Assembly (NCBI RefSeq): GCF_002875705.1
Contig: NZ_MCZZ01000174.1
Coordinates: 1-43,041 of the forward strand
Reading direction: 5' to 3'
Length of the DNA stretch: 43,041 bases
DNA from: Vibrio sp. 10N.261.45.E2
Lineage (GTDB): Bacteria; Pseudomonadota; Gammaproteobacteria; Enterobacterales; Vibrionaceae
How positions within the stretch are numbered: position 1 is the stretch's first letter; each line of letters opens with the position of its first letter. A model generated the notes under the pieces. The model did no database searches, was not told the origin of the DNA, and saw only the letters and a program-made list of their open reading frames with translations. This document shows positions 32,454-41,503 of this stretch, piece after piece. Both the position numbers and the translations under genes were made by a program.

Positions 32454-33170
32454 ATGAATGCCGTGTTAACGAAGCCTTTGGCAACCAATAACAACCAGCC
32501 ACTCAACATTAATTCTGCAGTGGGTATCAAGGGGCAGGCATGTCACAAACAAGGACTTAGTGCTTCTGAACAGCCAACGGTATTAACGGATATCTACAAA
32601 AGCGATATTAATATAGCGATATGGCAACGACAGTTTGATGAAGGTTTAACGACGGCAATCAATGAATTTATCGTCTTGAATCCAAACTTTAGTAAATCTG
32701 TTAGCGTGTCACCCGACAACGCCTACGATAAGTTGGAATTTGTCACCGATGGTACTGCTTCGAGAGCGCTCTTAGAAAATATGGCAGAGTTGGTGGATAT
32801 GTTTTGTTGTTTGTTTGAGCTTAAAGACGTCGGGTTGCGTTTAGCGGTTCTGAATAAAGCGATGTGCCCACGTTTCCATTTTGATCAAGTGCCTTGTCGT
32901 TTAGTGACGACTTATCATGGTGTTGCCACTCAGTGGTTACCAAACGATTTGGTCGACCGTTCTAAGCTTGGTCGTGGAAGCAACGGTCAGCCAGATTCAG
33001 CGTCCGGCTTGTATAGCCATGAGTCAGATATCCAACAGCTATCGAGTGGTGATGTTGCATTGTTGAAAGGGGAGCGCTGGAGTGGCAACGAAAATGCTGG
33101 CCTTGTGCATCGTTCGCCTGTCACTTCATCTGACGAGACACGATTGCTGCTGACGTTGGACTTTGGTTGA
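32454..33170 (+). CDS. DUF1826 protein, probably zinc-responsive
   Basis: A 238-aa protein recognised by NIAIWQRQFDEGL, CPRFHFDQVPCRLVTTYHGV, TQWLPNDLVDR, SGDVALLKGERWSGNENAGL and VHRSPV followed by RLLLTLDF, the DUF1826 core. The invariant His and Asp in FHFDQ and HRSP look like metal or active-site ligands in a cupin/dioxygenase-like fold (inference). AAGGAG eight bases before ATG 32454 favours this start over 32427. The Zur-like box upstream, and the recalled link of DUF1826 to zinc-related COG0523 genes, suggest expression at low zinc. Confidence 0.78.
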   Translation: MNAVLTKPLATNNNQPLNINSAVGIKGQACHKQGLSASEQPTVLTDIYKSDINIAIWQRQFDEGLTTAINEFIVLNPNFSKSVSVSPDNAYDKLEFVTDGTASRALLENMAELVDMFCCLFELKDVGLRLAVLNKAMCPRFHFDQVPCRLVTTYHGVATQWLPNDLVDRSKLGRGSNGQPDSASGLYSHESDIQQLSSGDVALLKGERWSGNENAGLVHRSPVTSSDETRLLLTLDFG

Positions 33171-33452
33171 TCTACTTTTGAATATTGGTTCCGCGACCTG
33201 TGACTTTTCAGACGTTCAACACATTGAAATACCTTCCCAATGAGCTAACGGCATAGCGCGATCTGTGCCGTTATTGCTACCAAATAAAGACACCCATTAT
33301 CCGCCCCCAATTAGCGTATTAACCCATAACTTAGAGTTTACCATTTTCTAAATCAATGGGTTACGATGCGTGCACTTACTCACATATATCAATATTTCAG
33401 TTGCTCATCGGTTTCTTAATTTATTTTAAATCGTAAAATATATCCCGCTTGC
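33171..33452. other. Intergenic region, possible small RNA precursor
   Basis: No gene. A TAACGGCA../..TGCCGTTA hairpin (33246-33273) may end the DUF1826 transcript. The next 180 bp run to the terminator at 33453 without any open frame I can support. Confidence 0.45.
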
Positions 33453-33491
33453 AAACCGTTTTGGCGAACCAATTTGTTCGCCACGGTTTTT
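33453..33491 (+). terminator. Intrinsic-terminator-like hairpin in the chemoreceptor leader
   Basis: AAACCG..GGCGAAC (33453-33469) pairs with GTTCGCC.CGGTTT (33476-33489) and is followed by a T run. It lies 22 bp before the ATG of the chemoreceptor, so it is either an attenuator or the 3' end of an upstream small RNA. Confidence 0.65.
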
Positions 33492-33513
33492 ACTTCCAAA
33501 TTATAGGTTTCCT

Positions 33514-35403
33514 ATGTTCAAGAAACTCTCGCTTAAAAATAAACTGGCGATTTCAGCCAGTATGGCCATTATCCTGGGGGGGGGGATTTTGGTCGAGGCA
33601 TTGTCTTTTCGTGCTTCACTGCAAAGATTGGATACAGAAGTTGAACAACGCTTAGAGGGCGCGTCCGCTTCTTACAATCAATATGTATCGGATTGGATCT
33701 TATCCAAAGAGCGTGCGCTGACTTCTCTTTCGAAAGAGTTCAAACAGGAAAGCTTGGTGACTCACCTAAAACAGGTTCGTGACTCTGCGTCTTTCGATAA
33801 TGTCTTCTTGGCACTCCCTGATGGTTCGCAAAAGAATGCGAATGGGGTAGTGCTACCACCGGGTAATGATGATCCTCGCTTGTGGGGCTGGTATACCAAT
33901 GCAGTCGCAAACCCAAGTAAGGTTTTCATGGACAACCCAACGGTTGCTGCTGCAACTGGGGCTAATGTTGTTTCACTGGGCACGGCAATGCAGCTGCATG
34001 GTCAGCAGGTTGTGCTAGGTGCGGATGTTGAAATCACTGACATTCTTAATAGCTTAGAACAAGTGATTCTTCCTGGTGAAGGTTACATGTTCATTGCGAC
34101 CAACAAGGGTACGGTTTATACGCACCCAGACACTAAGTTACTGAACAAAGACATCAGCTCACTTGGTCTGAATTTTTCTGATGTGCAAAAGACACTGGCT
34201 AGTGGTAAACACATTCGAATTGAGTTGAATGGCACTGACTACGTGTTGTATGCACGTGCGATTGATGGAACAAGCCTGATTACTGTCAGTGTTGTTAATC
34301 ATGACTCGTTGGTTGCGCCACTCTTTGATGCTGTAATCGGACAAGTGCTGGTGACATTATTTGTGGTGATCGTCTGTACCATATTGTTTAATTTACTGTG
34401 TACGATTCTATTCCGTCCGCTTAATCATGTATCTCAAGCGTTGGCACAAATTGCGAATGGTAGCGGTGATTTAACGCAACGTATTCATGTTGAAAACCAA
34501 GACGAAGTGGGCGAGTTGGCTCATAACTTCAACACCTTTGTTGGCAGTTTGCAGCTGTTAATTGGTCATATTCGTGGGCAGTCAGAACAGTTAAACAGTC
34601 AGTCAGAGCAGAGTGCTCAACGCGCAAACCGTTCGGTGAATGAACTTAACCATCAACAGCAAGAAATTACCATGGTAGCAACGGCTGTAACGGAAATGGC
34701 CAGCGCAACGCAAGAGATTGCATCGCATGCAGAGCAAACTGCGAAAGCGGCACAGGACTCTGCGACAAGCACTAATAGTGGCCACGCTCTGGTTGTTGAT
34801 ACCAAAGGTTCGATCAATAACTTGGCCAATGAAGTGAACGAAGCGGGTAGTGTAATTAGCGAACTAAACAAGCATGCTCAAGAGATCTCGACGGTATTAG
34901 CCACGATTCAAGGCATTGCAGAGCAAACCAACTTGCTTGCTTTGAATGCGGCGATTGAAGCAGCGCGTGCGGGCGAACAAGGTCGTGGTTTTGCTGTGGT
35001 AGCTGACGAAGTACGTGTACTTTCACAACGCACTCACTCTTCAACGGAAGAGATCAAATCAACGATTGATATCCTGCAACGCACAACTGCGCAAGCGTTT
35101 GAGCTGATGGAGAGCAGTTCTAAATTGGCGATACATTCTGTAGAAGATGCAGACAGAGCTTCACATGCACTAGAAGAGATCAACGCGGCGGTCGCTTTGA
35201 TCAGTGACATGGCGACTCAGATTGCGACGGCTGCTGAAGAGCAAACGCACGTGACGGGTGAAATTACCCAGAACATTACGACCATTAAAGATGTTACTGA
35301 CCACTTGGTGGTGGGCGCACAGGACAGCTTAACTGAGTCGAACGAACTTAAAAGCCAAGCCGCTGGTTTAAGTGACAAAGTGGCGACTTTTAAGCTTGCT
35401 TAA
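33514..35403 (+). CDS. Methyl-accepting chemotaxis protein with dCache sensor
   Basis: A 629-aa chemoreceptor. TM1 is at about 10-29, a periplasmic dCache-type domain at about 35-265 (DPRLWGWYTNAVANPSKVFM, ALGADVEITDI-like turn), TM2 at about 268-300, then HAMP (FRPLNHVSQALAQIANGSGD), and a signalling domain with the hairpin tip EQTNLLALNAAIEAARAGEQ followed by GRGFAVVADEVRVLSQRT. It acts with CheA/CheW in the membrane; the ligand is likely a small amino acid or amine, as for many dCache receptors (inference). It has no pentapeptide CheR tail. Odd: ten consecutive G's within codons 21-24. Confidence 0.93.
   Translation: MFKKLSLKNKLAISASMAIILGGGILVEALSFRASLQRLDTEVEQRLEGASASYNQYVSDWILSKERALTSLSKEFKQESLVTHLKQVRDSASFDNVFLALPDGSQKNANGVVLPPGNDDPRLWGWYTNAVANPSKVFMDNPTVAAATGANVVSLGTAMQLHGQQVVLGADVEITDILNSLEQVILPGEGYMFIATNKGTVYTHPDTKLLNKDISSLGLNFSDVQKTLASGKHIRIELNGTDYVLYARAIDGTSLITVSVVNHDSLVAPLFDAVIGQVLVTLFVVIVCTILFNLLCTILFRPLNHVSQALAQIANGSGDLTQRIHVENQDEVGELAHNFNTFVGSLQLLIGHIRGQSEQLNSQSEQSAQRANRSVNELNHQQQEITMVATAVTEMASATQEIASHAEQTAKAAQDSATSTNSGHALVVDTKGSINNLANEVNEAGSVISELNKHAQEISTVLATIQGIAEQTNLLALNAAIEAARAGEQGRGFAVVADEVRVLSQRTHSSTEEIKSTIDILQRTTAQAFELMESSSKLAIHSVEDADRASHALEEINAAVALISDMATQIATAAEEQTHVTGEITQNITTIKDVTDHLVVGAQDSLTESNELKSQAAGLSDKVATFKLA
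33576..33585 (+). repeat. Ten-G homopolymer in the chemoreceptor coding start
   Basis: Ten G's run through codons Leu21-Gly22-Gly23-Gly24, in TM1. Loss or gain of one G would shift the frame; the frame one register over ends at 33655. Confidence 0.85.
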
Positions 35404-35454
35404 CTGTCTCGCTTGCTGATGCCTGATCAGTAAGTGCGTGGTAAGCAATAAGTC

Positions 35455-35483
35455 AAAGCGACGTAGATTACGTCGCTTTTTTT
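35455..35483 (+). terminator. Intrinsic terminator of the chemoreceptor gene
   Basis: AAAGCGACGTA pairs with TACGTCGCTTT around a 3-nt loop and runs into seven T's, 52 bp after the stop. Confidence 0.88.
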
Positions 35484-35508
35484 GGGCTTGTGAGTAAAGA
35501 ACTCTTAA

Positions 35509-35910
35509 TTAATCCGCTTCTGAAAATTCTCTAAGCGCACTCATTGCGGCTTCTGCTTTGTCTTTTTGAACAAAAATATGGTCGTGGTAATAACCTGCAA
35601 CAACGTTGGCGCTAATGCCGTATGAACCAAGCTTTGTCGCAAACGCCGCCGTTAATCCAACAGCCTCAAGGCTTGAATGTACCGATAAAGTGATCAGGCT
35701 AAATACACCGTCGAACTTAAGTTGAGCTTTGGTCGCAACATCTTCTTCAAGAACGAGCGTTAAACCTTCTTTTTCACGAAAAGTCGAGATTGGATTAAGT
35801 TGAACATAGTCAGGTAAGCCTCCGTCGACAGTGCAAAAAACATAATTCCCTTCGATTAATTCTGGTGACATGGATTTCAATAAGACATCTAGGTCGGTAA
35901 TAGCAGTCAT
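35509..35910 (-). CDS. ACT-domain protein (DUF2241/ACT_3-type)
   Basis: A 133-aa cytoplasmic protein with two ACT-like units: ELIEGNYVFCTVDGGLPDYV followed by NPISTFREKEGLTLVL, then VFSLITLSVHSSLEAVGLTA and AAFATKLGSYGISANVVAGY-YHDHIFV. The second half is a typical amino-acid-binding ACT fold. Small stand-alone ACT proteins bind amino acids; a role is not known. It stands alone, convergent with the chemoreceptor. Confidence 0.85.
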   Translation of the reverse strand: MTAITDLDVLLKSMSPELIEGNYVFCTVDGGLPDYVQLNPISTFREKEGLTLVLEEDVATKAQLKFDGVFSLITLSVHSSLEAVGLTAAFATKLGSYGISANVVAGYYHDHIFVQKDKAEAAMSALREFSEAD

Positions 35911-36064
35911 TCTTTATTCCTTTGTTCGTATTAGCGTTTAAGACGATTAAATTGATTTGTTCTGATTACGATAAGAGTGCACGTCATATAAGTTAAATTA
36001 ATAATTCTAATTCTGTATCAGTATTATTAATGAGGTGATTGTTTCTATTTTCTTTCTTTGTGTT

Positions 36065-36958
36065 TTACCAACTTGTCGATTGTTCCATCTCGTTAGATAG
36101 GTGATCGATAAAGGCTCTTAACAGCGGTGTGACTTGTTTTCGTGTCCCGTAAACCGCGTGTACACCGAGCGTTTTAGGTTTCCACTCCGAAAGTAGAGGT
36201 ACCAATAACCCGCTTTCGATTAAGCCTTCCACTGAAGGAAAGGGCAGTAAGCTGATACCATTACCTTTGAGTGTGGCAGAAAGCAGAACCTCAGACGTAT
36301 TCGCACTGATGTTCCCTTTAATCGGAACTGATTCCAGCCCATTAGGGCCATTAAACGTCCATGCACTTTTACCAAAGTAACTGAATGACAAACAGTTGTG
36401 GTGTGCTAGGTCTTGAGCGCTTTTGGGTGTACCTTTCTCTTTTAGGTATTGGGGAGAAGCGCAAATCACCGAGCGGCATTCGCCTAACTGTTTAGCGACA
36501 ATGTTGGGTGTTAATTCGTTGGTAATGCGAATGGCTAAATCGATGCGTGATTCAACAAGATTCACCGTTTGGTCGGTAGAGAGAATATCAATCGAGACCT
36601 CTGGCCATTTGGCGATGAAACGACCGATCACGTCCATCAAGAAACTATCGACGATGGAGTAACTCGCGGTAATGCGCAGTTGGCCTTTTAAGTGTTCGCG
36701 GCTTTGGTTTCTGATACCCGCTAACGACGCCTCAAGGGTAAGCAATTCTCTTGCGACTTCAAGTGTCTCTTTGCCCGCGCTGGTTAAGCTCAAGCTTCGA
36801 GTGGTTCTATGAAGTAGGCGTGTGTCCATCCAGCTTTCTAGCTCACTCAAATAGCGAGTGACTTTGGTTCGTGAGAGATCAAGGTGCTCTGCCGCTGCGC
36901 TCAAACTGCCACGTTCTACTATGGTGACAAAGACATTCATTGCCTCAAGTTTATCCAT
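36065..36958 (-). CDS. LysR-family transcriptional regulator
   Basis: A 297-aa LTTR: MDKLEAMNVFVTIVERGSLS, AAAEHLDLSRTKVTRYLSEL as HTH, and an effector domain with LRITASYSIVDSFLMDV. The SRTKVTRYLSELE start is typical of the AaeR/PtxR-like clade. It is divergent from the exported MBL-fold gene at 37119 (160-bp gap), its likely target. Confidence 0.9.
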   Translation of the reverse strand: MDKLEAMNVFVTIVERGSLSAAAEHLDLSRTKVTRYLSELESWMDTRLLHRTTRSLSLTSAGKETLEVARELLTLEASLAGIRNQSREHLKGQLRITASYSIVDSFLMDVIGRFIAKWPEVSIDILSTDQTVNLVESRIDLAIRITNELTPNIVAKQLGECRSVICASPQYLKEKGTPKSAQDLAHHNCLSFSYFGKSAWTFNGPNGLESVPIKGNISANTSEVLLSATLKGNGISLLPFPSVEGLIESGLLVPLLSEWKPKTLGVHAVYGTRKQVTPLLRAFIDHLSNEMEQSTSW

Positions 36959-37118
36959 TGCTTTATTACCTAGAGAATCAAACAGACCTCAGTATATGTC
37001 CGAAAACTGCAACAGTTAAAGTCAATTTGATGTCTATTTCATCTAAAAACAATCAAATAAGATGTTTGGACATTCAGCGAGTTGGCAGGTGTTCAACTCT
37101 AAATATCGGAATAAAGCT

Positions 37119-38021
37119 ATGAAAAAGTTATCTAAAATCGTTTTATCAAGAACCGCACTTTTGGGAACTATGAGTTTAGGAGCCGTGCTAGCGGCTTCGA
37201 GTGTTGTCTCTGCTGCCGATCTAAACATCACTCACTATAATCCAGGCGAGAACGCGATATTCCCAGCAACCTCTGTGCTGGTTTCAGGAGAGAAAGAGGT
37301 GATTCTGTTTGATGCGCAATTTAGCGTTGCAGATGGGCAAAAGCTTGTAGACCAAATCAAAGCCACAGGCAAAGAGTTGTCGATGGTTTACATCAGTAGC
37401 GGTGACCCTGATTACTACTTTGGTTTGGAACCGATAGTTTCGGCATTTCCTAACGTCAAAGTAGTTGCCAGTGAGGCGATCGTTGCTCACATCAAACGAA
37501 CCAAAGATGCAAAGCTTGAATACTGGGGGCCAATCTTAGAAGGCAACGCACCGTCTCAAGTCATTGTCCCAACCGTGCTTAATGACACTACGTTGAACCT
37601 CGAAGGTGAAACCATCGAAGTGAGAGAAATTAATACACACCAAGCTTACCTGTGGGTTCCATCTGAAAAGACCGTGTTTGGTGGTGTGTCCGTTTATAGT
37701 GGCGTGCATGTATGGATGGCAGATACCGCATCAAAAGAGATTCGCGGCCCGTGGTCACAATCATTAGAGCGTATGAAGGCACTTGAGCCTGAAGTTGTGA
37801 TTCCAGGTCATTACTTAGGTGAAATGCCAATAGGTACTGATGGCGTTCAATTTACATTGGATTATGTTGCTGACATCGAGGACGCGTTGGCCAGTACAAG
37901 TAAACCAACATCTGCTGATATCAGTGATTACATGAAGAAAGTATACCCACAATTCAAGACAACAGAAGGCGACCTAGAATTGGGTGCAAAAGTGTTAAGC
38001 GGTGAGATGGAGTGGCACTAA
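37119..38021 (+). CDS. Exported metallo-beta-lactamase-fold protein with altered metal site
   Basis: A 300-aa protein with signal peptide (MKKLSKIVLS, hydrophobic to about 30, VVSAA cut). The MBL fold is recognisable from VLVSGEKEVILFDAQFSVAD, ISSGDPDYYFGLEPI, EINTHQAYLWVPSEKTVFGG and EVVIPGHYLG. The usual HxHxDH ligands are replaced by S-S-G-D-P-D-Y-Y, while PGH and THQ remain. Relatives in this clade are often annotated as hydrolases, but metal binding must differ. ATG 37119 (MKK) is preferred over 37062 because only it starts a signal peptide. Confidence 0.82.
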   Translation: MKKLSKIVLSRTALLGTMSLGAVLAASSVVSAADLNITHYNPGENAIFPATSVLVSGEKEVILFDAQFSVADGQKLVDQIKATGKELSMVYISSGDPDYYFGLEPIVSAFPNVKVVASEAIVAHIKRTKDAKLEYWGPILEGNAPSQVIVPTVLNDTTLNLEGETIEVREINTHQAYLWVPSEKTVFGGVSVYSGVHVWMADTASKEIRGPWSQSLERMKALEPEVVIPGHYLGEMPIGTDGVQFTLDYVADIEDALASTSKPTSADISDYMKKVYPQFKTTEGDLELGAKVLSGEMEWH

Positions 38022-38100
38022 GTTCATTATCTCGGTTGTGTCTCAGAAAAGCTTGAAGGTAGTGTGCTAGATTTAAGTTGATACACAACTGGAGATATCG

Positions 38101-38187
38101 ATGATCTGGCTTTCAGTGAAAGTACTACAGATTGGACTTGTCTATGGATACAGGAAGTATCAAAAAACGAAAAGAGCTCCAGTTTAG
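38101..38187 (+). CDS. Candidate 28-aa small membrane-associated protein
   Basis: ATG 38101 opens MIWLSVKVLQIGLVYGYRKY then QKTKRAPV with stop TAG at 38185. GGAG lies six bases upstream (ACTGGAGATATCG). A hydrophobic-aromatic start with a basic tail suggests a short membrane-facing peptide. The stop falls inside the loop of the following terminator hairpin. No homologue is known to me. Confidence 0.45.
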   Translation: MIWLSVKVLQIGLVYGYRKYQKTKRAPV

Positions 38188-38200
38188 GGGCTCTTTTTTT
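38171..38200 (+). terminator. Intrinsic terminator
   Basis: AAAGAGCTCC pairs with GGGGCTCTTT (one bulge or wobble) around AGTTTA, followed by T's. It ends the transcript of the MBL gene or of the small ORF. Confidence 0.85.
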
Positions 38201-38329
38201 GTTTCGGAGAGGCGATTTTCTACTGCAAGTGCGAAAGAAAATCTGTATTTTTCCGGTTTACTGTTTGTAGCAAGATTTGACTAGTTGCCAGAACAGACCC
38301 GTAATTCAATACCACCATTAAGCGAATTT

Positions 38330-39145
38330 ATGTTGAAAATCGAACCCATTACCCCTCACATCGGCGCTCGTATCAATGGAGTCGATCTCGCTACATGCAG
38401 TGCAACTGAACTCGATGAGGTTTATCAGGCGCTTTTAGCCCATCAAGTGATCTTTCTCGATGGGCAGACCTTGTCTCCTGAACAGCACTTGATGATTGCA
38501 GAACGTTTTGGAACATTGGAACCCGCACATCCTTTCTTCCCTAGACTCGAAAGCGCGCCACAGGTGAGTGTGATCGAAACAACCTGTGGCAATGCGCCAA
38601 TGGAAAGCTATTGGCATACCGATCTAACGTGGCGTAGCTTGCCATCAAAAGCTTCCCTGTTACATGCTCAACACATTCCAAGCGTCGGCGGAGATACGAT
38701 TTGGTGCTCTATGACGGCGGTTTTTGAATCTCTAGATGAAGATATGAAAGCGAAGTTAAGAACCTTATCCGCGACACACTCGCTGGTGGCCTTTGAAGGT
38801 ATAGAGTCAGAAGACATTGAGCTAGACTGGCACAAATCCCTACTTAAAACCGCACGGGAAAACCCGCCAGTGGTTCACCCCGTAGTTCACATTTATCCTG
38901 AAACAGGCAAAGAAACGCTATATATCAATGAGCAGTTTACTCGCTATATCAATGAACTCGAACGTGAAGAGAGTGAGTTACTACTGAGCCAGTTGTTTGA
39001 AATTGCGCGACGACCAGAGTATCAAGTCCGGTTTAAATGGAAGAAGGGAACGATGGCGATCTGGGATAACAGAGTTACTCAGCATTATGCCGTGATTGAT
39101 TACGGCGATACCCCAAGAAAAATGTATCGAGTAACTGTGACATAA
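38330..39145 (+). CDS. TauD/TfdA-family Fe(II)/2-oxoglutarate dioxygenase
   Basis: A 271-aa cytoplasmic dioxygenase: MLKIEPITPHIGARINGVDL at the start, the iron ligands H and D in ESYWHTDLTWRSLPS, VGGDTIWCSMTAVFESL, a distal His in TMAIWDNRVTQHYAV and the 2-oxoglutarate Arg in KMYRVTV. Such enzymes oxidise taurine, other sulfonates or sulfates and release sulfite. No transporter is next to it, so the substrate is open. ATG 38330 is preferred to an in-frame TTG at 38285. Monocistronic. Confidence 0.9.
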   Translation: MLKIEPITPHIGARINGVDLATCSATELDEVYQALLAHQVIFLDGQTLSPEQHLMIAERFGTLEPAHPFFPRLESAPQVSVIETTCGNAPMESYWHTDLTWRSLPSKASLLHAQHIPSVGGDTIWCSMTAVFESLDEDMKAKLRTLSATHSLVAFEGIESEDIELDWHKSLLKTARENPPVVHPVVHIYPETGKETLYINEQFTRYINELEREESELLLSQLFEIARRPEYQVRFKWKKGTMAIWDNRVTQHYAVIDYGDTPRKMYRVTVT

Positions 39146-39401
39146 AGGCACTCTCAATGAATTATCAAAGGAGTGTCATACACGCCGATTTCTTGAACCA
39201 AGTTCTCTTACTTAGCTTTATGTGTCAGGAGGACAGTTTATTCGTCTAAGATCAATAATAAAAATAACTAGGTTGATACATATTTGATTCAACCCTCACT
39301 GCTCGGATGTGATGTGTAATATAATCGGCGCCAAATTATAAGAATAATAACTGAACCATAAAATTAATAAACGTTAGGGCTTAGAGAACAAAGTATTTCG
39401 T

Positions 39402-41450
39402 ATGAACGCTATTCGTAAGGTTTATCAGTACGCCGAACCAAATCTAACCCTAGTTGGGTGGATGGGTTTTGTCGGTTTCCCAATTTATTTCGTTGTGTGG
39501 GAGTTTTTGTTTCCGCAACCATACGAAAACTTAGCGCTTCGCCTATTTTGCTCAGTATTGTTTTTAGGCATTATATTTCGCAATCGTGTCCCATTTGAAT
39601 GGCGAAAATACCTTCCGGCTTATTATCAAGTTGCTGTCACTATCTGTTTGCCAGGCTTCTTTTTCTACATGCTGCTAATGAATAATTGGTCCAACGTTTG
39701 GGTTATGTCATTCATGTCGGCCATTTTCCTGCATATTTTATTAGTGCACGCCACTAAGGTCATGTTCGCTCAAACTTTTGCCGGAATCGGCATTGCGATG
39801 TTTTGTGTTTGGGTAGCGCAGGGCTTCTATCTAGAACTCACAATGGACTGGACACATGTGCCAATCTTTTTGTTTATTTACTTATTTGGTAACTTGTTCT
39901 ACTTTCGCAATCAGGTGGAACACGAGAATAAGGTGTCACTGGCGAAGTCTTTTGGTGCTGGTATTGCCCACGAGATGCGAAACCCTCTGAGTGGCTTATT
40001 AACGTCTATTGATGTCATGCAATCCATACTACCGAACCCTAAAAGTGGCGACCACAAAGGGCAATATGCGCTGAGCAATGAAGACGTTATCCAGTTGCGA
40101 GAAGTGGGTGATGAAGCGATGGAGATCATCCATTCAGGTAACGAAACGATTGATTTGTTACTGACTTCGATTGATGAAAACCGCGTATCTCGTTCAACAT
40201 TCAAAAAGCATTCAGCGCAAATGGTTGTTGAGGGTGCGATAAATAGCTTTAACTATAAGCGTTCAGCCGATAAATCTGCGATATCTTTGGATGTACAAAG
40301 CGATTTTGATTTCTTGGGCAGTGACACCTTGCTGAAGTACGTCATGTATAACTTATTCAAGAACGCATTCCATCATCGGAGCCCAGAAGATTTTCATATT
40401 CACGTCACTATGTGCAGTGATGAAGTGACGAACCAAATTATGGTAACAGATAATGGCTCTGGAATTTCGAGCGATATTATTCGTCGAATTTTCCAAGATT
40501 TTTACACCACGGGCCAGTCGGGTAATTACGGACTGGGTTTACCATTTTGTCAGAAGGTCATGCGCTCGTTTGGTGGAGAAATTAAATGTCAGTCGGAAAT
40601 GGAGCGCTGGACGCAATTCACGATGACGTTCCCATCTCTGACATCCAATTCAGTGAAAGAGATTAAGAGCGAACTGACTAAGTTAAAGAGCGTGGTGATG
40701 ATCAGTGACCAGAAGGTTCTGACCAGTAAAATGACAGAGATATCCCGCTTTATGGGCTTTGATCTGGTCATTTTGGATGTTGCATCGGCACTGAAAAATA
40801 AAGAATATCAGTTTGAGTTCGATTTGATCTTTGTTGATATGGAAAGCTTGGACTTAAGAGCGAATTGCCTTGATAGGTTTGAGTCTTTGCTTTCGTTCAC
40901 CGAAGCGCGAATCATTTATTTGTATGAACGTCATCCTATCAAGCGTGTGCGTAACATTTCTTTTGAACCTATTTGGGTGGAAACACAAGTCTGGTTGCTT
41001 AATACCAAAGCGACCATCGATCGTTTACTGTTTGACTCTAACTATGTGATGCCATCGGTTACTGTTAAACCACTGGAGGCCACCACTAAACGTACCATTA
41101 TGGTGGTTGATGATAACGAATCTCTACGCCGATTTACGGCAATGTTATTGGAAAAACAGGGATTTGATGTGGTTCAAAAAGAAGACGGTCAACAGGCTAT
41201 AGACGCGCTTGATAGTGAAGATATCGACCTGATCCTAATGGATATCGAAATGCCAACCATGGATGGTGTGGAAGCGTCTCGCCGAATTCGAAGTGCCAAC
41301 AAGGCATACTCTTCTGTACCTATTATTGCCCATACCGGCGACAGTTTGCCTGTCACTTTGGAGAAAATGGAATCATCAGGTATGTCAGATTTCATCGTCA
41401 AACCCGCGGATAAAAACCGGCTGTTCGATAAGATTGCTCACTGGATCTAG
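39402..41450 (+). CDS. cqsS: CAI-1 quorum-sensing receptor CqsS (hybrid histidine kinase)
   Basis: A 682-aa inner-membrane hybrid kinase that phosphorylates the LuxU-LuxO pathway when CAI-1 is low. Six hydrophobic segments are packed in residues 15-168; the phospho-acceptor H190 lies in GAGIAHEMRNPLSGL; the ATP domain has TDNGSGIS and GNYGLGLPF; the receiver has VVDDNESL and D614 in ILMDIEMPTMDG. Positions of H190 and D614 are both four lower than the V. cholerae H194/D618. F166, 24 residues before the His, corresponds to V. cholerae C170 and V. harveyi F175, residues that set ligand choice. Convergent with cqsA across a shared terminator. Confidence 0.95.
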   Translation: MNAIRKVYQYAEPNLTLVGWMGFVGFPIYFVVWEFLFPQPYENLALRLFCSVLFLGIIFRNRVPFEWRKYLPAYYQVAVTICLPGFFFYMLLMNNWSNVWVMSFMSAIFLHILLVHATKVMFAQTFAGIGIAMFCVWVAQGFYLELTMDWTHVPIFLFIYLFGNLFYFRNQVEHENKVSLAKSFGAGIAHEMRNPLSGLLTSIDVMQSILPNPKSGDHKGQYALSNEDVIQLREVGDEAMEIIHSGNETIDLLLTSIDENRVSRSTFKKHSAQMVVEGAINSFNYKRSADKSAISLDVQSDFDFLGSDTLLKYVMYNLFKNAFHHRSPEDFHIHVTMCSDEVTNQIMVTDNGSGISSDIIRRIFQDFYTTGQSGNYGLGLPFCQKVMRSFGGEIKCQSEMERWTQFTMTFPSLTSNSVKEIKSELTKLKSVVMISDQKVLTSKMTEISRFMGFDLVILDVASALKNKEYQFEFDLIFVDMESLDLRANCLDRFESLLSFTEARIIYLYERHPIKRVRNISFEPIWVETQVWLLNTKATIDRLLFDSNYVMPSVTVKPLEATTKRTIMVVDDNESLRRFTAMLLEKQGFDVVQKEDGQQAIDALDSEDIDLILMDIEMPTMDGVEASRRIRSANKAYSSVPIIAHTGDSLPVTLEKMESSGMSDFIVKPADKNRLFDKIAHWI

Positions 41451-41503
41451 TGAATGTCATAGGTTGAACTACACGACCATTTTGTCGGCGACTCAAATAC
41501 AAG

